Source: Roseateles sp049532965 | Lineage (GTDB): Bacteria > Pseudomonadota > Gammaproteobacteria > Burkholderiales > Burkholderiaceae_C | Length of the DNA: 64,000 bases | Direction of reading: 5' to 3' | Assembly: GCF_049532965.1 (NCBI RefSeq) | Contig: NZ_CP186694.1 | Span: 2,170,001-2,234,000, forward strand | In this document: one piece after another, positions 34,479-42,836 of the stretch | Layout: each line of letters begins with the position of its first letter | Numbering within the stretch: the stretch's first letter is position 1 | Notes under the pieces: generated by a model | Databases searched by the model: none | What the model was told of the DNA's origin: nothing | What the model saw: only the letters and a program-made list of their open reading frames with translations | Translations under genes and position numbers: made by a program

Positions 34479-35285
34479 TCAAACTTTGCCGTCCGGCGAG
34501 GCCTTGGCGGCCGGCGGCACCGTCAACGACGCGAGGAATTTTTCGTCCTTCCTGTCCAGCCGGCCCTCGCGGCGTGCGGCCTCGATCAGGTCCGGCCGGC
34601 GCCGCAGCGTCAACGCCAGCGACTGTTCGCGGCGCCAGCGCGCGATCTCGGCATGATGGCCCGACAGCAGCACCGGCGGCACCGGCACCGGCCCTTCGGG
34701 CGTTTCCAGCACCTCTGGCCGGCTGAAGTGGGGACAGTCGAGCAGGCCATCGGAGAAGCTGTCCTGCTGATGCGAGGCCGCATCGTTCAGCACGCCCTCC
34801 TGCAGCCGCGTGAGCGCATCCAGCATGGCCAGGGCCGGCAGCTCGCCGCCCGACAGGACGAAGTCGCCGAGGCTCACCTCCATCGTCACGTGACGATCCA
34901 GCACCCGTTGATCGATGCCCTCATAGCGGCCGCACAGCAGCACGGCGCCCTCGCCCTGCGCCAGGTCCCGCACCAGCGCCTGGTCGAGCCGGCGCCCCGT
35001 CGGGCTGAAATGAATCACCGCCGGCGCGCCGGGATGGGTGATGGCGCGATCGGCCTTGACGGCGGCCAGCGCGCGCTCCAGCGGCCCGGCCAGCATCACC
35101 ATGCCTGGCCCGCCACCGAACGGCCGGTCGTCGACGCGGCGGTAGTTGTCCTCGGCGAAATCGCGCAGCGGCCACAGGCGAACATCGACCTGCTTGCTCT
35201 CGTAAGCGCGGCGCGTCACACCGACCCGCAGGAACGGGTCGAAGAGCTCGGGGAACAGCGTGAGAACGTCGAAGCGCATGGGCAT
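34479..35285 (-). CDS. trmD: tRNA (guanine37-N1)-methyltransferase
   Basis: 268 residues from ATG 35285 (the ATG two codons later, 35279, gives MRFDVLTLFPELF and may be the true start). It is a SPOUT-class enzyme making m1G37 in tRNAs. The trefoil-knot motifs are VILCGRYEGID-like VLLCGRYEGIDQRVLDRHV and SLGDFVLSGGELPALAMLDA. Other conserved parts are FGGGPGMVMLAGPLERAL and LDCPHFSRPEV. It lies between rimM (29-bp gap) and rplS, as in most bacteria. Confidence 0.97.
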   Translation of the reverse strand: MPMRFDVLTLFPELFDPFLRVGVTRRAYESKQVDVRLWPLRDFAEDNYRRVDDRPFGGGPGMVMLAGPLERALAAVKADRAITHPGAPAVIHFSPTGRRLDQALVRDLAQGEGAVLLCGRYEGIDQRVLDRHVTMEVSLGDFVLSGGELPALAMLDALTRLQEGVLNDAASHQQDSFSDGLLDCPHFSRPEVLETPEGPVPVPPVLLSGHHAEIARWRREQSLALTLRRRPDLIEAARREGRLDRKDEKFLASLTVPPAAKASPDGKV

Positions 35286-35314
35286 GGGGTCCCGATGTCG
35301 CGGCCCCGACGGTG

Positions 35315-35911
35315 TCAGTAGTTCGGGTCCCAATCGACGGCGATGGTCTTCGCCGCCTTGTCGACCGTGCCGACAAAGGCATTCACGAACGGGATCAGGA
35401 TTTCCTCGTCCGGCTTCACCGGCGCCGCCTTGCCGGCGGGCACGATGCGCAGCACGCAGTGCGGGCCGGTGTCGATCAGGTCGACCACCTCGCCCAGCGT
35501 CTGGCCGTCCTTGTTGACGACGGTCATGCCGATCAGGTCGACCCAGTAGTACTCGTCGTCGTCCGTGTCAGGGAACACGCTGCGTGACACGAAGATGCGT
35601 GCGCCCTTCAGCGCCTCGGCGCCATTGCGGTCGTTCACGCCTTCGGCCTGGGCGACGATGCCCTCGCCATGGTCACGGACGGAAAGAATCTTGAGCACGG
35701 GCGGCACGACATGCGGCTTGCCCGGCAGGGCTTTCTCGCTCGGTTGCAGGAACCAGCGGCGAGCAGCGAAAAGTGCCTCGGCATCGGCGGAGTGGCTGAG
35801 GATCTTCAGCCACCCCTTGATGCCCCAGGCATCCAGCACGCGCCCGACCTCGATGGCGTCCTCCGGAAAGGCCGGAGCACGGTCAATGACGTCGTCGGGC
35901 GCCTGCTTCAT
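35315..35911 (-). CDS. rimM: Ribosome maturation factor RimM
   Basis: 198 residues. The N-terminal RimM domain begins IEVGRVLDAWGIKGWLKI (conserved G-x-W-G-x-K-G). The C-terminal PRC-barrel has YYWVDLIGMTVVNKDGQTLG and ends with EILIPFVNAFVGTVD and IAVDWDPNY. It binds S19 and the 30S head during assembly. It is co-transcribed with rpsP (18 bp) and trmD. Confidence 0.97.
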   Translation of the reverse strand: MKQAPDDVIDRAPAFPEDAIEVGRVLDAWGIKGWLKILSHSADAEALFAARRWFLQPSEKALPGKPHVVPPVLKILSVRDHGEGIVAQAEGVNDRNGAEALKGARIFVSRSVFPDTDDDEYYWVDLIGMTVVNKDGQTLGEVVDLIDTGPHCVLRIVPAGKAAPVKPDEEILIPFVNAFVGTVDKAAKTIAVDWDPNY

Positions 35912-35929
35912 CGAGGGAAACCCGTCGAC

Positions 35930-36199
35930 TCAGGCGGCAGCGGCGGCCGGAGCGGCAGCCTTCTTGGCCACGTCGACCAGGCGGGCGACGGCGGGCGACA
36001 GCTGGGCGCCGGTGCCGACCCAGTAGGACACGCGGTCCTGGGCGATGCGCAGGCCTTCGGCGTTGCCCGAAGCCACCGGGTTGTAGAAGCCGACGCGCTC
36101 GATGAAGCGGCCGTCACGGCGGTTGCGGCTGTCGGTGACGACGATGTTGTAGAACGGACGCTTCTTGGAGCCACCGCGGGAGAGTCGAATCACGACCAT
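35930..36199 (-). CDS. rpsP: 30S ribosomal protein S16
   Basis: 89 residues, starts MVVIRLSRGGSKKRPFYNIV and has DGRFIERVGFYNPVASG; the Ala-rich C-terminus is normal for betaproteobacteria. Ribosome site GAAGGATAG is 6 bases upstream. It is the first gene of the operon; a promoter is visible at 36434-36463, leaving a leader of about 230 bases. Confidence 0.98.
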   Translation of the reverse strand: MVVIRLSRGGSKKRPFYNIVVTDSRNRRDGRFIERVGFYNPVASGNAEGLRIAQDRVSYWVGTGAQLSPAVARLVDVAKKAAAPAAAAA

Positions 36200-36433
36200 G
36201 ATCTATCCTTCAGTCTTTTGGCGTTCCACCGCACCAGGGAGACACACAGGGGCAAGCAGAGAGTGAATCGGCCGCTTCGGCGGGGAGCGCGTGCGTCGCG
36301 CGTCGAGTCCCCGCCAAAGGCCGTACGCTGGCGCCGTAGATACGCCCCCGGTCCGCTCATCGCCCCGGCGGCCCCGGATCAGGGAGCCGCGAAGCTTGGC
36401 GGCCACACCCAGGGGCCAGCGCCAAAACCGGGC

Positions 36434-36463
36434 ATTATAAACTCGCTCCCGACGCTTTGTCTT
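36434..36463 (-). promoter_or_regulatory. Sigma-70-type promoter for the rpsP operon
   Basis: On the minus strand a perfect TATAAT (36439-36434) lies 18 bases after AAGACA (36463-36458). Transcription would start near 36427 and produce a leader of roughly 230 bases before rpsP, GC-rich and without an ORF I can support. The promoter overlaps the region just upstream of the divergent GNAT gene. Confidence 0.75.
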
Positions 36464-36472
36464 CCTCCCCCA

Positions 36473-37120
36473 ATGACGACAACCACCAGCAGTTCTCCTC
36501 CCCTCCTGATCCGCCCCAGCCTGGAGGGCGACATCGCGGCCATCCAGCAGATCTACGAGCATGCGGTGCTGCACGGCACCGGCACCTTCGAGACCGACGT
36601 GCCCGACCGCGCCGAGATGGCGCGCCGCCGGACCGAGGTGCTCAGCCGCAGCCTGCCGTACCTGGTGGCGGAGCGGGACGGGCAGGTGCTCGGCTACGCC
36701 TACGCCAACTACTTCCGCCCGCGGCTGGCCTATCGCTATTTCGTCGAGGACTCGATCTACCTGTCGCCGCAGGCGCAGGGCCAGGGCATCGGCCGGCTGC
36801 TGCTGGCGGAGCTGATCGCCCGCTGCGAGGCCGCCGGCGCGCGGCAGATGGTGGCGGTGATCGGCGATTCGCAGAACCTGGGGTCGATCGGCGTGCATCG
36901 CAGCCACGGCTTCCAGGACGTCGGCGTCATGAAGGCCGCCGGCTGGAAATTCGGCAAGTGGCTCGACGTCGTGCTGATGCAGCGCCAGCTGGGCCAGGGC
37001 GACACGAGCTCGCCCACCGGGAACGCCACCGGGAGCGCGACCGCTTCGGCGACAGCCCCGTCGGCCCCCGCCCCCACCGCGTCGCCCGTCCCACCGTCCG
37101 CCACGTCGTCGGCCGCATGA
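36473..37120 (+). CDS. GNAT N-acetyltransferase (phosphinothricin acetyltransferase-like)
   Basis: 215 residues from ATG 36473. The GNAT domain (about 12-175) resembles Pat/Bar-type enzymes: IRPSLEGDIAAIQQIYEHAV, TGTFETDVPD, RPRLAYRYFVEDSIYLSPQA, acetyl-CoA loop QAQGQGIGRLLLAELIARCE and IGVHRSHGFQDVGVM. Family members acetylate amino-acid-like amines. A low-complexity Ser/Thr/Ala/Pro tail of about 40 residues follows. The last base overlaps the TM2-type gene (ATGA). Confidence 0.92.
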   Translation: MTTTTSSSPPLLIRPSLEGDIAAIQQIYEHAVLHGTGTFETDVPDRAEMARRRTEVLSRSLPYLVAERDGQVLGYAYANYFRPRLAYRYFVEDSIYLSPQAQGQGIGRLLLAELIARCEAAGARQMVAVIGDSQNLGSIGVHRSHGFQDVGVMKAAGWKFGKWLDVVLMQRQLGQGDTSSPTGNATGSATASATAPSAPAPTASPVPPSATSSAA

Positions 37121-37590
37121 GCATCCCCGCCCCCGGCGCCACCGCCGCCGCGGCCTTCAAGTCGAAGACCGTCGCGACCTGGTTGAGCTTCGCCCTCGGC
37201 AGCCTGGGGGCGCACCGCTTCTACCTGCACGGCTTCGGCGACCGCCTCGGCTGGCTGCACCCGTGGCCGACGCTGCTCGGGCTGTACGGCATCCAACGGA
37301 TGGACACGCTGGGGCAGGACGACGTCACCGCCTGGTTCCTGATTCCGCTGCTCGGCCTGATGCTGGCGCAGAGCATGCTCGCGGGCATCGTCTACGGCCT
37401 GATGCCCGACGACCGCTGGGCCGAGCGCTTCAACCCCGGCCAGCCGGCACACCGGACCGGCTGGTTGCCCATCGTGGGCGTGATCGCCTGCCTGATGGTG
37501 GGCGGGGCCTGCCTGATGGCGACGATCGCGTTCTCGGCGCAGCGCTACTTCGAGTCGCAGGTCGAGGCCGCCCGCGAGATCAGCCAGTAG
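37117..37590 (+). CDS. TM2-domain-like membrane protein
   Basis: 157 residues from ATG 37117, overlapping the GNAT stop by 4 bases. The N-terminus has the TM2 pattern VATWLSFALGSLGAHRFYLH followed by GFGDRLGW. At least three more hydrophobic helices follow (WFLIPLLGLMLAQSMLAGIV and GWLPIVGVIACLMVGGACLM). Function unknown. It is convergent with the decarboxylase gene (24 bp). Confidence 0.85.
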   Translation: MSIPAPGATAAAAFKSKTVATWLSFALGSLGAHRFYLHGFGDRLGWLHPWPTLLGLYGIQRMDTLGQDDVTAWFLIPLLGLMLAQSMLAGIVYGLMPDDRWAERFNPGQPAHRTGWLPIVGVIACLMVGGACLMATIAFSAQRYFESQVEAAREISQ

Positions 37591-37614
37591 CGCCCCGCGG
37601 ACAGCGCCCTTCGC

Positions 37615-39891
37615 TCAGCGCTCGTCGACCACGCAATCGACGTAGTAGCGCGTCACGCCGTCGGCCCCCTTCTCCGCCACCAGTCCATGGACGTCGGTGG
37701 CGAAGCCCGGGAACTTGGCATTGAAGTCGCGGGTGAACTTCAGGTAGTCGACGATGCGCTTGTTGAAGCGCTCGCCCGGGATCAGCAGCGGAATGCCCGG
37801 GGGATACGGCGTCAGCAGCGCGGTGGTGACGCGCCCCTCCAGCTTGTCGATCTCGACGCGCTCCGTCTTGCGGTGCGCGATGTGCGCGTACGCGTCGGAC
37901 GGCTTCATCGCCGGCTCCAGGTCGGACAGGTAGACCTCCGTCGTCAGGCGCGCGATGTCGCCCTGGGCATAGGCCTCGTGCACGCTCTGGCACAGGTCGC
38001 GCAGGCCCATGCGCTCATAGCGCGGGAAGGCGGCGACGAAGTCCGGCAGGATGCGCCAGATCGCCGCGTTGCGGTCGTAGTCGTCCTTGAACTGCTGCAG
38101 CGCGGTCAGCAGCGTGTTCCAGCGGCCCTTGGTGATGCCGATGGTGAACATGATGAAGAACGAGTACAGGCCCGTCTTCTCGACCACGACGCCGTGCTCC
38201 GCCAGGAACTTGGTGACGATGCTGGCCGGGATGCCGGTCTTGGCGAACTTGCCGCTCATGTCCAGGCCCGGCGTGATGACCGTGGACTTGATCGGATCCA
38301 GCATGTTGAAGCCGGCCTCGATGGGGCCGAAGCCGTGCCACTTCTCGTTGGCCTTCAGCATCCAGTCCGCGGCCTTGCCGATGCCGTCGGCGGCAAGCTT
38401 GTCCGGACCCCAGACCTTGAACCACCAGTCCTTGCCGTAGTCCTTCTCGACCTTGCGCATCGCGCGGCGGAAGTCCAGCGCTTCGCTGATGGACTCCTCC
38501 ACCAGCGCCGTGCCGCCCGGGGGCTCCATCATCGCGGCGGCGACGTCGCAGCTCGCGATGATCGAGTACTGCGGGCTGGTCGAGGTGTGCATCAGGTACG
38601 CCTCGTTGAACAGATGCTTGTCGAGCTTCACGTTCTGCGAGTCCTGCACCAGCACCTGCGACGCCTGCGAGATGCCGGCCAGCAGCTTGTGGGTCGACTG
38701 CGTGGCGTAGACCATCGCGGTCTTGGGACGCGGGCGGTGCTTGCCCATCGCGTGGTACGAGCCGTAGAAGTTGTGGAACGCCGCATGCGGCAGCCAGGCC
38801 TCGTCGAAGTGCAGCGTGTCGATCCAGCCGTCCAGCTTGGACTTGATGGTCTCGGTGTTGTAGAGCACGCCGTCGTAGGTGCTCTGCGTCAGCGTCATGA
38901 TCCGCGGCTTGACCTTCTTCGGGTCCACGCCCTTGAGCAGCGGGTTCTTCGCAATCTTCTTGCGGATGGTCTCGGGCGAGAACTCGCTCTCCGGGATCGG
39001 GCCGATGATGCCGTAGTGGTTGCGCGTGGGCGTCATGAAGACCGGCACCGCGCCGGTCATGATGATGCTGTGCAGGATGCTCTTGTGGCAGTTGCGGTCC
39101 ACCACGACCACGTCGCCCGGCGCCACGGTATGGTGCCAGACCATCTTGTTGGAGGTCGACGTGCCGTTGGTGACGAAGAAGCAGTGGTCCGCATTGAAGA
39201 TGCGGGCGGCGTTCTTTTCACTTTCGGCGACCGGGCCGGTGTGGTCCAGCAACTGGCCGAGTTCCTCCACCGCGTTGCAGACGTCGGCCCGCAGCATGTT
39301 CTCGCCGAAGAACTGGTGGAACATCTGGCCGACCGGGCTCTTCAGGAAGGCCACGCCGCCGGAGTGCCCCGGGCAGTGCCACGAGTAGGACCCATCCTGC
39401 GCGTAATCCATCAGCGCCTTGAAGAACGGCGGCGCCAGGCCGTCGAGGTAGCTCTTGGCCTCGCGGATGATGTGACGCGCCACGAACTCTGGCGTGTCCT
39501 CGAACATGTGGATGAAGCCATGCAGCTCGCGCAGCACGTCGTTGGGCAGGTGCTGCGAGGTGCGCGTTTCCCCATACACATAGATGGGGATGTCGGCATT
39601 CTTGAAGCGGATCTCCTGGATGAACTTGCGCAGGTTCAGCACCGCGGGGTCCAGCTCCGCGCCGTCGCCGTTGCCGGAGAACTCCTCGTCGTCGATCGAC
39701 AGGATGAAGGCGCTGGCGCGGCTCTGCTGCTGGGCGAACTGGCTCAGGTCGCCGTAGCTGGTCGCGCCGAGCACCTCGAAGCCCTCTTTCTGGATGGCTT
39801 CCGCCAGGGCACGGATGCCCAAACCCGAGGTGTTCTCGGAGCGATAGTCCTCGTCGATGATGACGATGGGAAAGCGGAAACGCGGCGTCAT
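37615..39891 (-). CDS. Arginine/lysine/ornithine decarboxylase (biodegradative, PLP fold I)
   Basis: 758 residues from ATG 39891 (MTPRFRFPIVIIDEDYRSEN). The N-terminal wing domain is about 1-125, followed by the PLP domain with substrate and cofactor segments SWHCPGHSGGVAFLKSPVGQ, HCFFVTNGTSTSNK, LHFDEAWLPHAAFHNFYG and the Schiff-base Lys in ATQSTHKLLAGISQASQ. A C-terminal domain ends with TPYPPGIPLLIPGERF. The length fits the decameric Adi/Ldc/Speced family. The exact amino acid (Arg, Lys or Orn) cannot be set by eye. The upstream ATG at 40077 lacks homology and was rejected. 281 bp upstream to nfeD shows no gene. Confidence 0.95.
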   Translation of the reverse strand: MTPRFRFPIVIIDEDYRSENTSGLGIRALAEAIQKEGFEVLGATSYGDLSQFAQQQSRASAFILSIDDEEFSGNGDGAELDPAVLNLRKFIQEIRFKNADIPIYVYGETRTSQHLPNDVLRELHGFIHMFEDTPEFVARHIIREAKSYLDGLAPPFFKALMDYAQDGSYSWHCPGHSGGVAFLKSPVGQMFHQFFGENMLRADVCNAVEELGQLLDHTGPVAESEKNAARIFNADHCFFVTNGTSTSNKMVWHHTVAPGDVVVVDRNCHKSILHSIIMTGAVPVFMTPTRNHYGIIGPIPESEFSPETIRKKIAKNPLLKGVDPKKVKPRIMTLTQSTYDGVLYNTETIKSKLDGWIDTLHFDEAWLPHAAFHNFYGSYHAMGKHRPRPKTAMVYATQSTHKLLAGISQASQVLVQDSQNVKLDKHLFNEAYLMHTSTSPQYSIIASCDVAAAMMEPPGGTALVEESISEALDFRRAMRKVEKDYGKDWWFKVWGPDKLAADGIGKAADWMLKANEKWHGFGPIEAGFNMLDPIKSTVITPGLDMSGKFAKTGIPASIVTKFLAEHGVVVEKTGLYSFFIMFTIGITKGRWNTLLTALQQFKDDYDRNAAIWRILPDFVAAFPRYERMGLRDLCQSVHEAYAQGDIARLTTEVYLSDLEPAMKPSDAYAHIAHRKTERVEIDKLEGRVTTALLTPYPPGIPLLIPGERFNKRIVDYLKFTRDFNAKFPGFATDVHGLVAEKGADGVTRYYVDCVVDER

Positions 39892-40172
39892 GAGGCCTCC
39901 GGATCGGGGCAGGGTCAAACAAGAAAGGCGCGAAGTGTAGGGCGTCAGCCGTGTCACGCAAGTGTTGATCCGGGGTTGTCGCGGAAACAGAACGGCGAGG
40001 CCGTCAATAGCCTCTCCGAGCGGGCCGTGCACTCCCCCTTGAGGGGCGTCCGGACACCGCGCGACCCGGGCGTACACTGCCCGCTTCGAGCAGTCAGGGA
40101 ACGACTGGACCGGGCCTCATCACGCATCGACGATGGATCGATCGCGGATCGCCCGGCCGACTGGAGGACGCG

Positions 40173-40604
40173 ATGGACTGGAGCCTTCCCACCTGGTGGT
40201 GGGTGATCTGCGGCGGGCTGGTGGCGGCGGAACTCGCCAGTGGCGCCACCTTCTATTTGCTGATGCTCGCGCTGGGCGCGGCGGCGGCGGCCGTGACGGC
40301 CCACCTGGGCGGCCCGTTCTGGTCCCAGCTGGTGGTCGCGGCGCTCGTCGGCGGCGGCGCGGTCGCGTGGTGGCACGCCCGCCAGCGCCGGCACCCGCGC
40401 ACCCCGGCACGCGAGAACCCCAATGTCAACCTCGACATCGGTCAGAGCCTGGACGTGCCCCATTGGCGGGCCGACGGGACCGCCGAAGTCCGCTACCGCG
40501 GTGCCGCCTGGCAGGCGCGCTTCGTCGGCACCGGCGCGCCGCATGGCGGCCGCCATGTGATCCGCGCCGTCGAAGGCAGTTGCCTGATGGTCGACGCCGC
40601 CTGA
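40173..40604 (+). CDS. NfeD-family membrane protein
   Basis: 143 residues. Two or three hydrophobic helices at the N-terminus (TWWWVICGGLVAAELASGAT, FYLLMLALGAAAAAVTAHLG, QLVVAALVGGGAVAWW) precede a soluble OB-fold (NfeD-C) domain: IGQSLDVPHWRADGTAEVRY, RGAAWQARFVG. NfeD proteins assist SPFH/stomatin proteins, and the QmcA-type gene follows 59 bp downstream. Confidence 0.93.
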   Translation: MDWSLPTWWWVICGGLVAAELASGATFYLLMLALGAAAAAVTAHLGGPFWSQLVVAALVGGGAVAWWHARQRRHPRTPARENPNVNLDIGQSLDVPHWRADGTAEVRYRGAAWQARFVGTGAPHGGRHVIRAVEGSCLMVDAA

Positions 40605-40663
40605 TCCGTCACCGAACCTGTCACCCGAATCGAATCGGATTTTTTGGAGGAGGAGCCCCGCTC

Positions 40664-41590
40664 ATGGAAATCGTTGCCCTGGTCCTGCTGGTCGTCGCCG
40701 TCGTCTTCGTCGTCCAGGCCGTGAAGGTCGTCCCCCAGCAGAACGCGTGGGTGGTGGAGCGGCTCGGGAAGTATCACGGGACCCTGACGCCCGGCCTGAA
40801 CATCCTCGTGCCCTTCATCGACCGGCTGGCCTACAAGCATTCGCTGAAGGAGATTCCGCTGGACGTGCCCAGCCAGGTCTGCATCACGAAGGACAACACC
40901 CAGCTGACGGTGGACGGCATCCTGTACTTCCAGGTCACCGACCCGATGCGGGCGAGCTACGGCTCCAGCAACTACATCATCGCGATCACGCAGCTGGCGC
41001 AGACCACGCTGCGCTCGGTGATCGGCCGCATGGAGCTGGACCGGACCTTCGAGGAGCGCGACGCGATCAATGCCGCGGTCGTGCAGGCGCTGGACGAAGC
41101 CGCGCTGAACTGGGGCGTGAAGGTGCTGCGCTACGAGATCAAGGACCTGACGCCGCCGGCGGAGATCCTGCGCTCGATGCAGGCCCAGATCACCGCGGAG
41201 CGCGAGAAGCGCGCGCTGATCGCCGCGTCCGAAGGCCGCCGGCAGGAGCAGATCAACATCGCGACCGGCGAGCGGGAGGCCGCGATCGCGCGCTCCGAAG
41301 GCGAGAAGCAGGCCGAGATCAACAAGGCGCAGGGCGAGGCGGCCGCGATCACCGCGGTGGCCGAGGCCAGCGCCGACGCGATCCGGAAGATCGCCGCGGC
41401 GATCCAGCAGCCGGGTGGCGGTGACGCGGTGCAGCTGAAGGTCGCCGAGAAGGCGGTCGAGGCGTTCTCGCAACTGGCGCAGAAGAACAACACGATGATC
41501 GTGCCGGCCAACATGAGCGAGGTCTCCGGCCTGATCGGCTCCGCGATGGCGCTGATCAAGAGCGACAAGGTGATCCAGCCGGGGCGCTGA
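40664..41590 (+). CDS. SPFH/Band-7 paraslipin (QmcA-like)
   Basis: 308 residues from ATG 40664, with site TTGGAGGAGG. One N-terminal membrane anchor (MEIVALVLLVVAVVFVVQAV) is followed by the SPFH domain (VVPQQNAWVVERLGKYHGTL, TPGLNILVPFIDRLAYKHSL) and a long helical region rich in Glu/Ala (EREKRALIAASEGRRQEQIN, GEREAAIARSEGEKQAEINK). The C-terminal segment is KNNTMIVPANMSEVSGLIG. Paraslipins form membrane-bound oligomers with quality-control roles. Its pairing with nfeD is classical. Confidence 0.95.
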   Translation: MEIVALVLLVVAVVFVVQAVKVVPQQNAWVVERLGKYHGTLTPGLNILVPFIDRLAYKHSLKEIPLDVPSQVCITKDNTQLTVDGILYFQVTDPMRASYGSSNYIIAITQLAQTTLRSVIGRMELDRTFEERDAINAAVVQALDEAALNWGVKVLRYEIKDLTPPAEILRSMQAQITAEREKRALIAASEGRRQEQINIATGEREAAIARSEGEKQAEINKAQGEAAAITAVAEASADAIRKIAAAIQQPGGGDAVQLKVAEKAVEAFSQLAQKNNTMIVPANMSEVSGLIGSAMALIKSDKVIQPGR

Positions 41591-41708
41591 GCCCCTCTCC
41601 GGCGTTCTTCGAAAGGTTCAGCGGAAGTCCTGAGGAAGTTCTCCGGGAGCTCTCCTGGAGAGATCCCCTCATGAGGTCCAACTTTCTTTCGAGGCCGAAA
41701 ATCTGCGC

Positions 41709-41714
41709 TATGAT
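41709..41714 (+). promoter_or_regulatory. Likely -10 element for tRNA-Ser
   Basis: TATGAT lies 10 bases before the tRNA 5' end, so transcription would begin about 4 bases upstream of it. A matching -35 is poor (TTTCGA-like at 41687), so the call is tentative. Confidence 0.4.
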
Positions 41715-41724
41715 CGCGGGCTTC

Positions 41725-41815
41725 GGAGAGATGGATGAGTGGTTTAAGTCGCACGCCTGGAAAGCGTGTGTGGGTTAACAGCCCACCGAGGGTTCGAATC
41801 CCTCTCTCTCCGCCA
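41725..41815 (+). tRNA. tRNA-Ser (anticodon GGA)
   Basis: A 91-nt class II tRNA with encoded CCA. The acceptor stem GGAGAGA pairs with TCTCTCC (discriminator G). The anticodon stem CACGC/GCGTG encloses loop CTGGAAA, anticodon GGA, reading UCC/UCU serine codons. A long variable arm (TGTGGGTTAACAGCCCACC) confirms serine type, and the T-loop is GGTTCGAATCC. Confidence 0.97.
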
Positions 41816-41827
41816 AGGACGTGAAAG

Positions 41828-41865
41828 AAAGCCCCCGATCGGAAACGGTCGGGGGCTTTGTCTTT
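41828..41865 (+). terminator. Rho-independent terminator after tRNA-Ser
   Basis: An 11-bp stem AAAGCCCCCGA/TCGGGGGCTTT separated by ten bases and followed by GTCTTT. It lies 12 bases after the tRNA and could also serve the convergent TusA-like gene. Confidence 0.85.
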
Positions 41866-41919
41866 GAGGCCCCAATGTCGCCTCAATCAACGTCGCCTCG
41901 ATGCGGCTTCAGCGCTGGT

Positions 41920-42147
41920 TCAACGCCGCTTGAGCACGTGGATGAACTCGTCCCCCGCGGTCGACTGCTCGACGAGCTCGTTGCCGGTCTGCCGCGAGAA
42001 GGCCTGGAAGTCGCGCATCGAGCCCGGGTCCGTCGCGATCACCTTGAGCAGTTGGCCGCTTTCCATCTCCGCAAGCGCCTTCTTGGCCTTGAGGATGGGC
42101 AGCGGGCAGTTCAGGCCGCGGGTGTCGAGTTCCTTGTGAATGTCCAT
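41920..42147 (-). CDS. TusA/SirA-family sulfur carrier protein
   Basis: 75 residues from ATG 42147 (MDIHKELDTRGLNCPLPIL). The active-site motif NCPLPILKAKKALAEM contains the acceptor Cys and the Pro pair typical of TusA-fold proteins, followed by TDPGSMRDFQAFSRQTGNEL. Such proteins carry persulfide sulfur for tRNA thiolation or redox modules. The ATG at 42177 lies further upstream in a basic stretch and is unlikely. Confidence 0.93.
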   Translation of the reverse strand: MDIHKELDTRGLNCPLPILKAKKALAEMESGQLLKVIATDPGSMRDFQAFSRQTGNELVEQSTAGDEFIHVLKRR

Positions 42148-42204
42148 GAGAGCGTCCTTGCGCCGTTCCCGCCGCAATGGGCGGGGTGACGATGAGCGGC
42201 GATT

Positions 42205-42732
42205 CTAGGTGCGGGGCGGCATCCACTTCGGATCGATGCCGCGCCTGCGCAGCCAGTCGGCGAGCGCCTGGCCGGTGCCGGCGGGCCAGCATTCCAGGCG
42301 CTCCGGCGGCGTCAGCGAGTACTCGGCCAGCTCCGGCGACAGCGCGATCTCGCCGCGCGCTGGCACGTGGTAAGCGATGATCACCTGGTTCTTCTTCTGG
42401 AAGTCGTAGACCCCGATCAGCGTCGTGCCCAGCGCCTCGAGCGAGGTCTCTTCGAGGACTTCCCGCCGGATGCCCTCCTCCGGCGATTCGCCGGCCTCCA
42501 TGAAGCCGGTGATCAGTCCGAAGAAGCGACCCGGCCACGCCGCGTTGCGCGCCAGCAAGACCTGGCCCTCACGGTCCACGCACTCGACGACGGCCGCCAG
42601 CACCGGCGTCGGATTGTTCCAGTGCGTGAAGTCGCACGCCGGGCAGCGCAAACGGATCTTGGGGCCGCCATCCTCGGGCAGTTCGATCCAGGCCAGCTCC
42701 GAGGCGCATTGCGGACAGAAGCGGAACGTCAT
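42205..42732 (-). CDS. Nudix hydrolase with zinc ribbon (NUDIX/NADH-pyrophosphatase-like)
   Basis: 175 residues. The N-terminal zinc ribbon has C-x2-C twice (FCPQC and LRCPAC), as in NADH pyrophosphatase, joined by THWNNPTPV. The Nudix box is GFMEAGESPEEGIRREVLEE, then TSLEALG. The C-terminal part QKKNQVIIAYHVPARGEI is typical. Substrates for this short subfamily are uncertain (nucleoside diphosphate derivatives). It is 57 bp upstream of the TusA-like gene on the same strand. Confidence 0.93.
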   Translation of the reverse strand: MTFRFCPQCASELAWIELPEDGGPKIRLRCPACDFTHWNNPTPVLAAVVECVDREGQVLLARNAAWPGRFFGLITGFMEAGESPEEGIRREVLEETSLEALGTTLIGVYDFQKKNQVIIAYHVPARGEIALSPELAEYSLTPPERLECWPAGTGQALADWLRRRGIDPKWMPPRT

Positions 42733-42836
42733 GGTCGTCGGCCTCCTAAGGGTTCCGGGCCGCCGAGCGGCCTCGCGTCAACGATTAACAGATGTCAGGG
42801 AGGACAGGCCCGGTGCCGTCCTGAACCGGACCTTCC

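Noticed and set aside
37687..40206. 839-codon frame opposite the decarboxylase
   Set aside because: Antisense shadow with no recognisable domain; the decarboxylase has complete PLP motifs.
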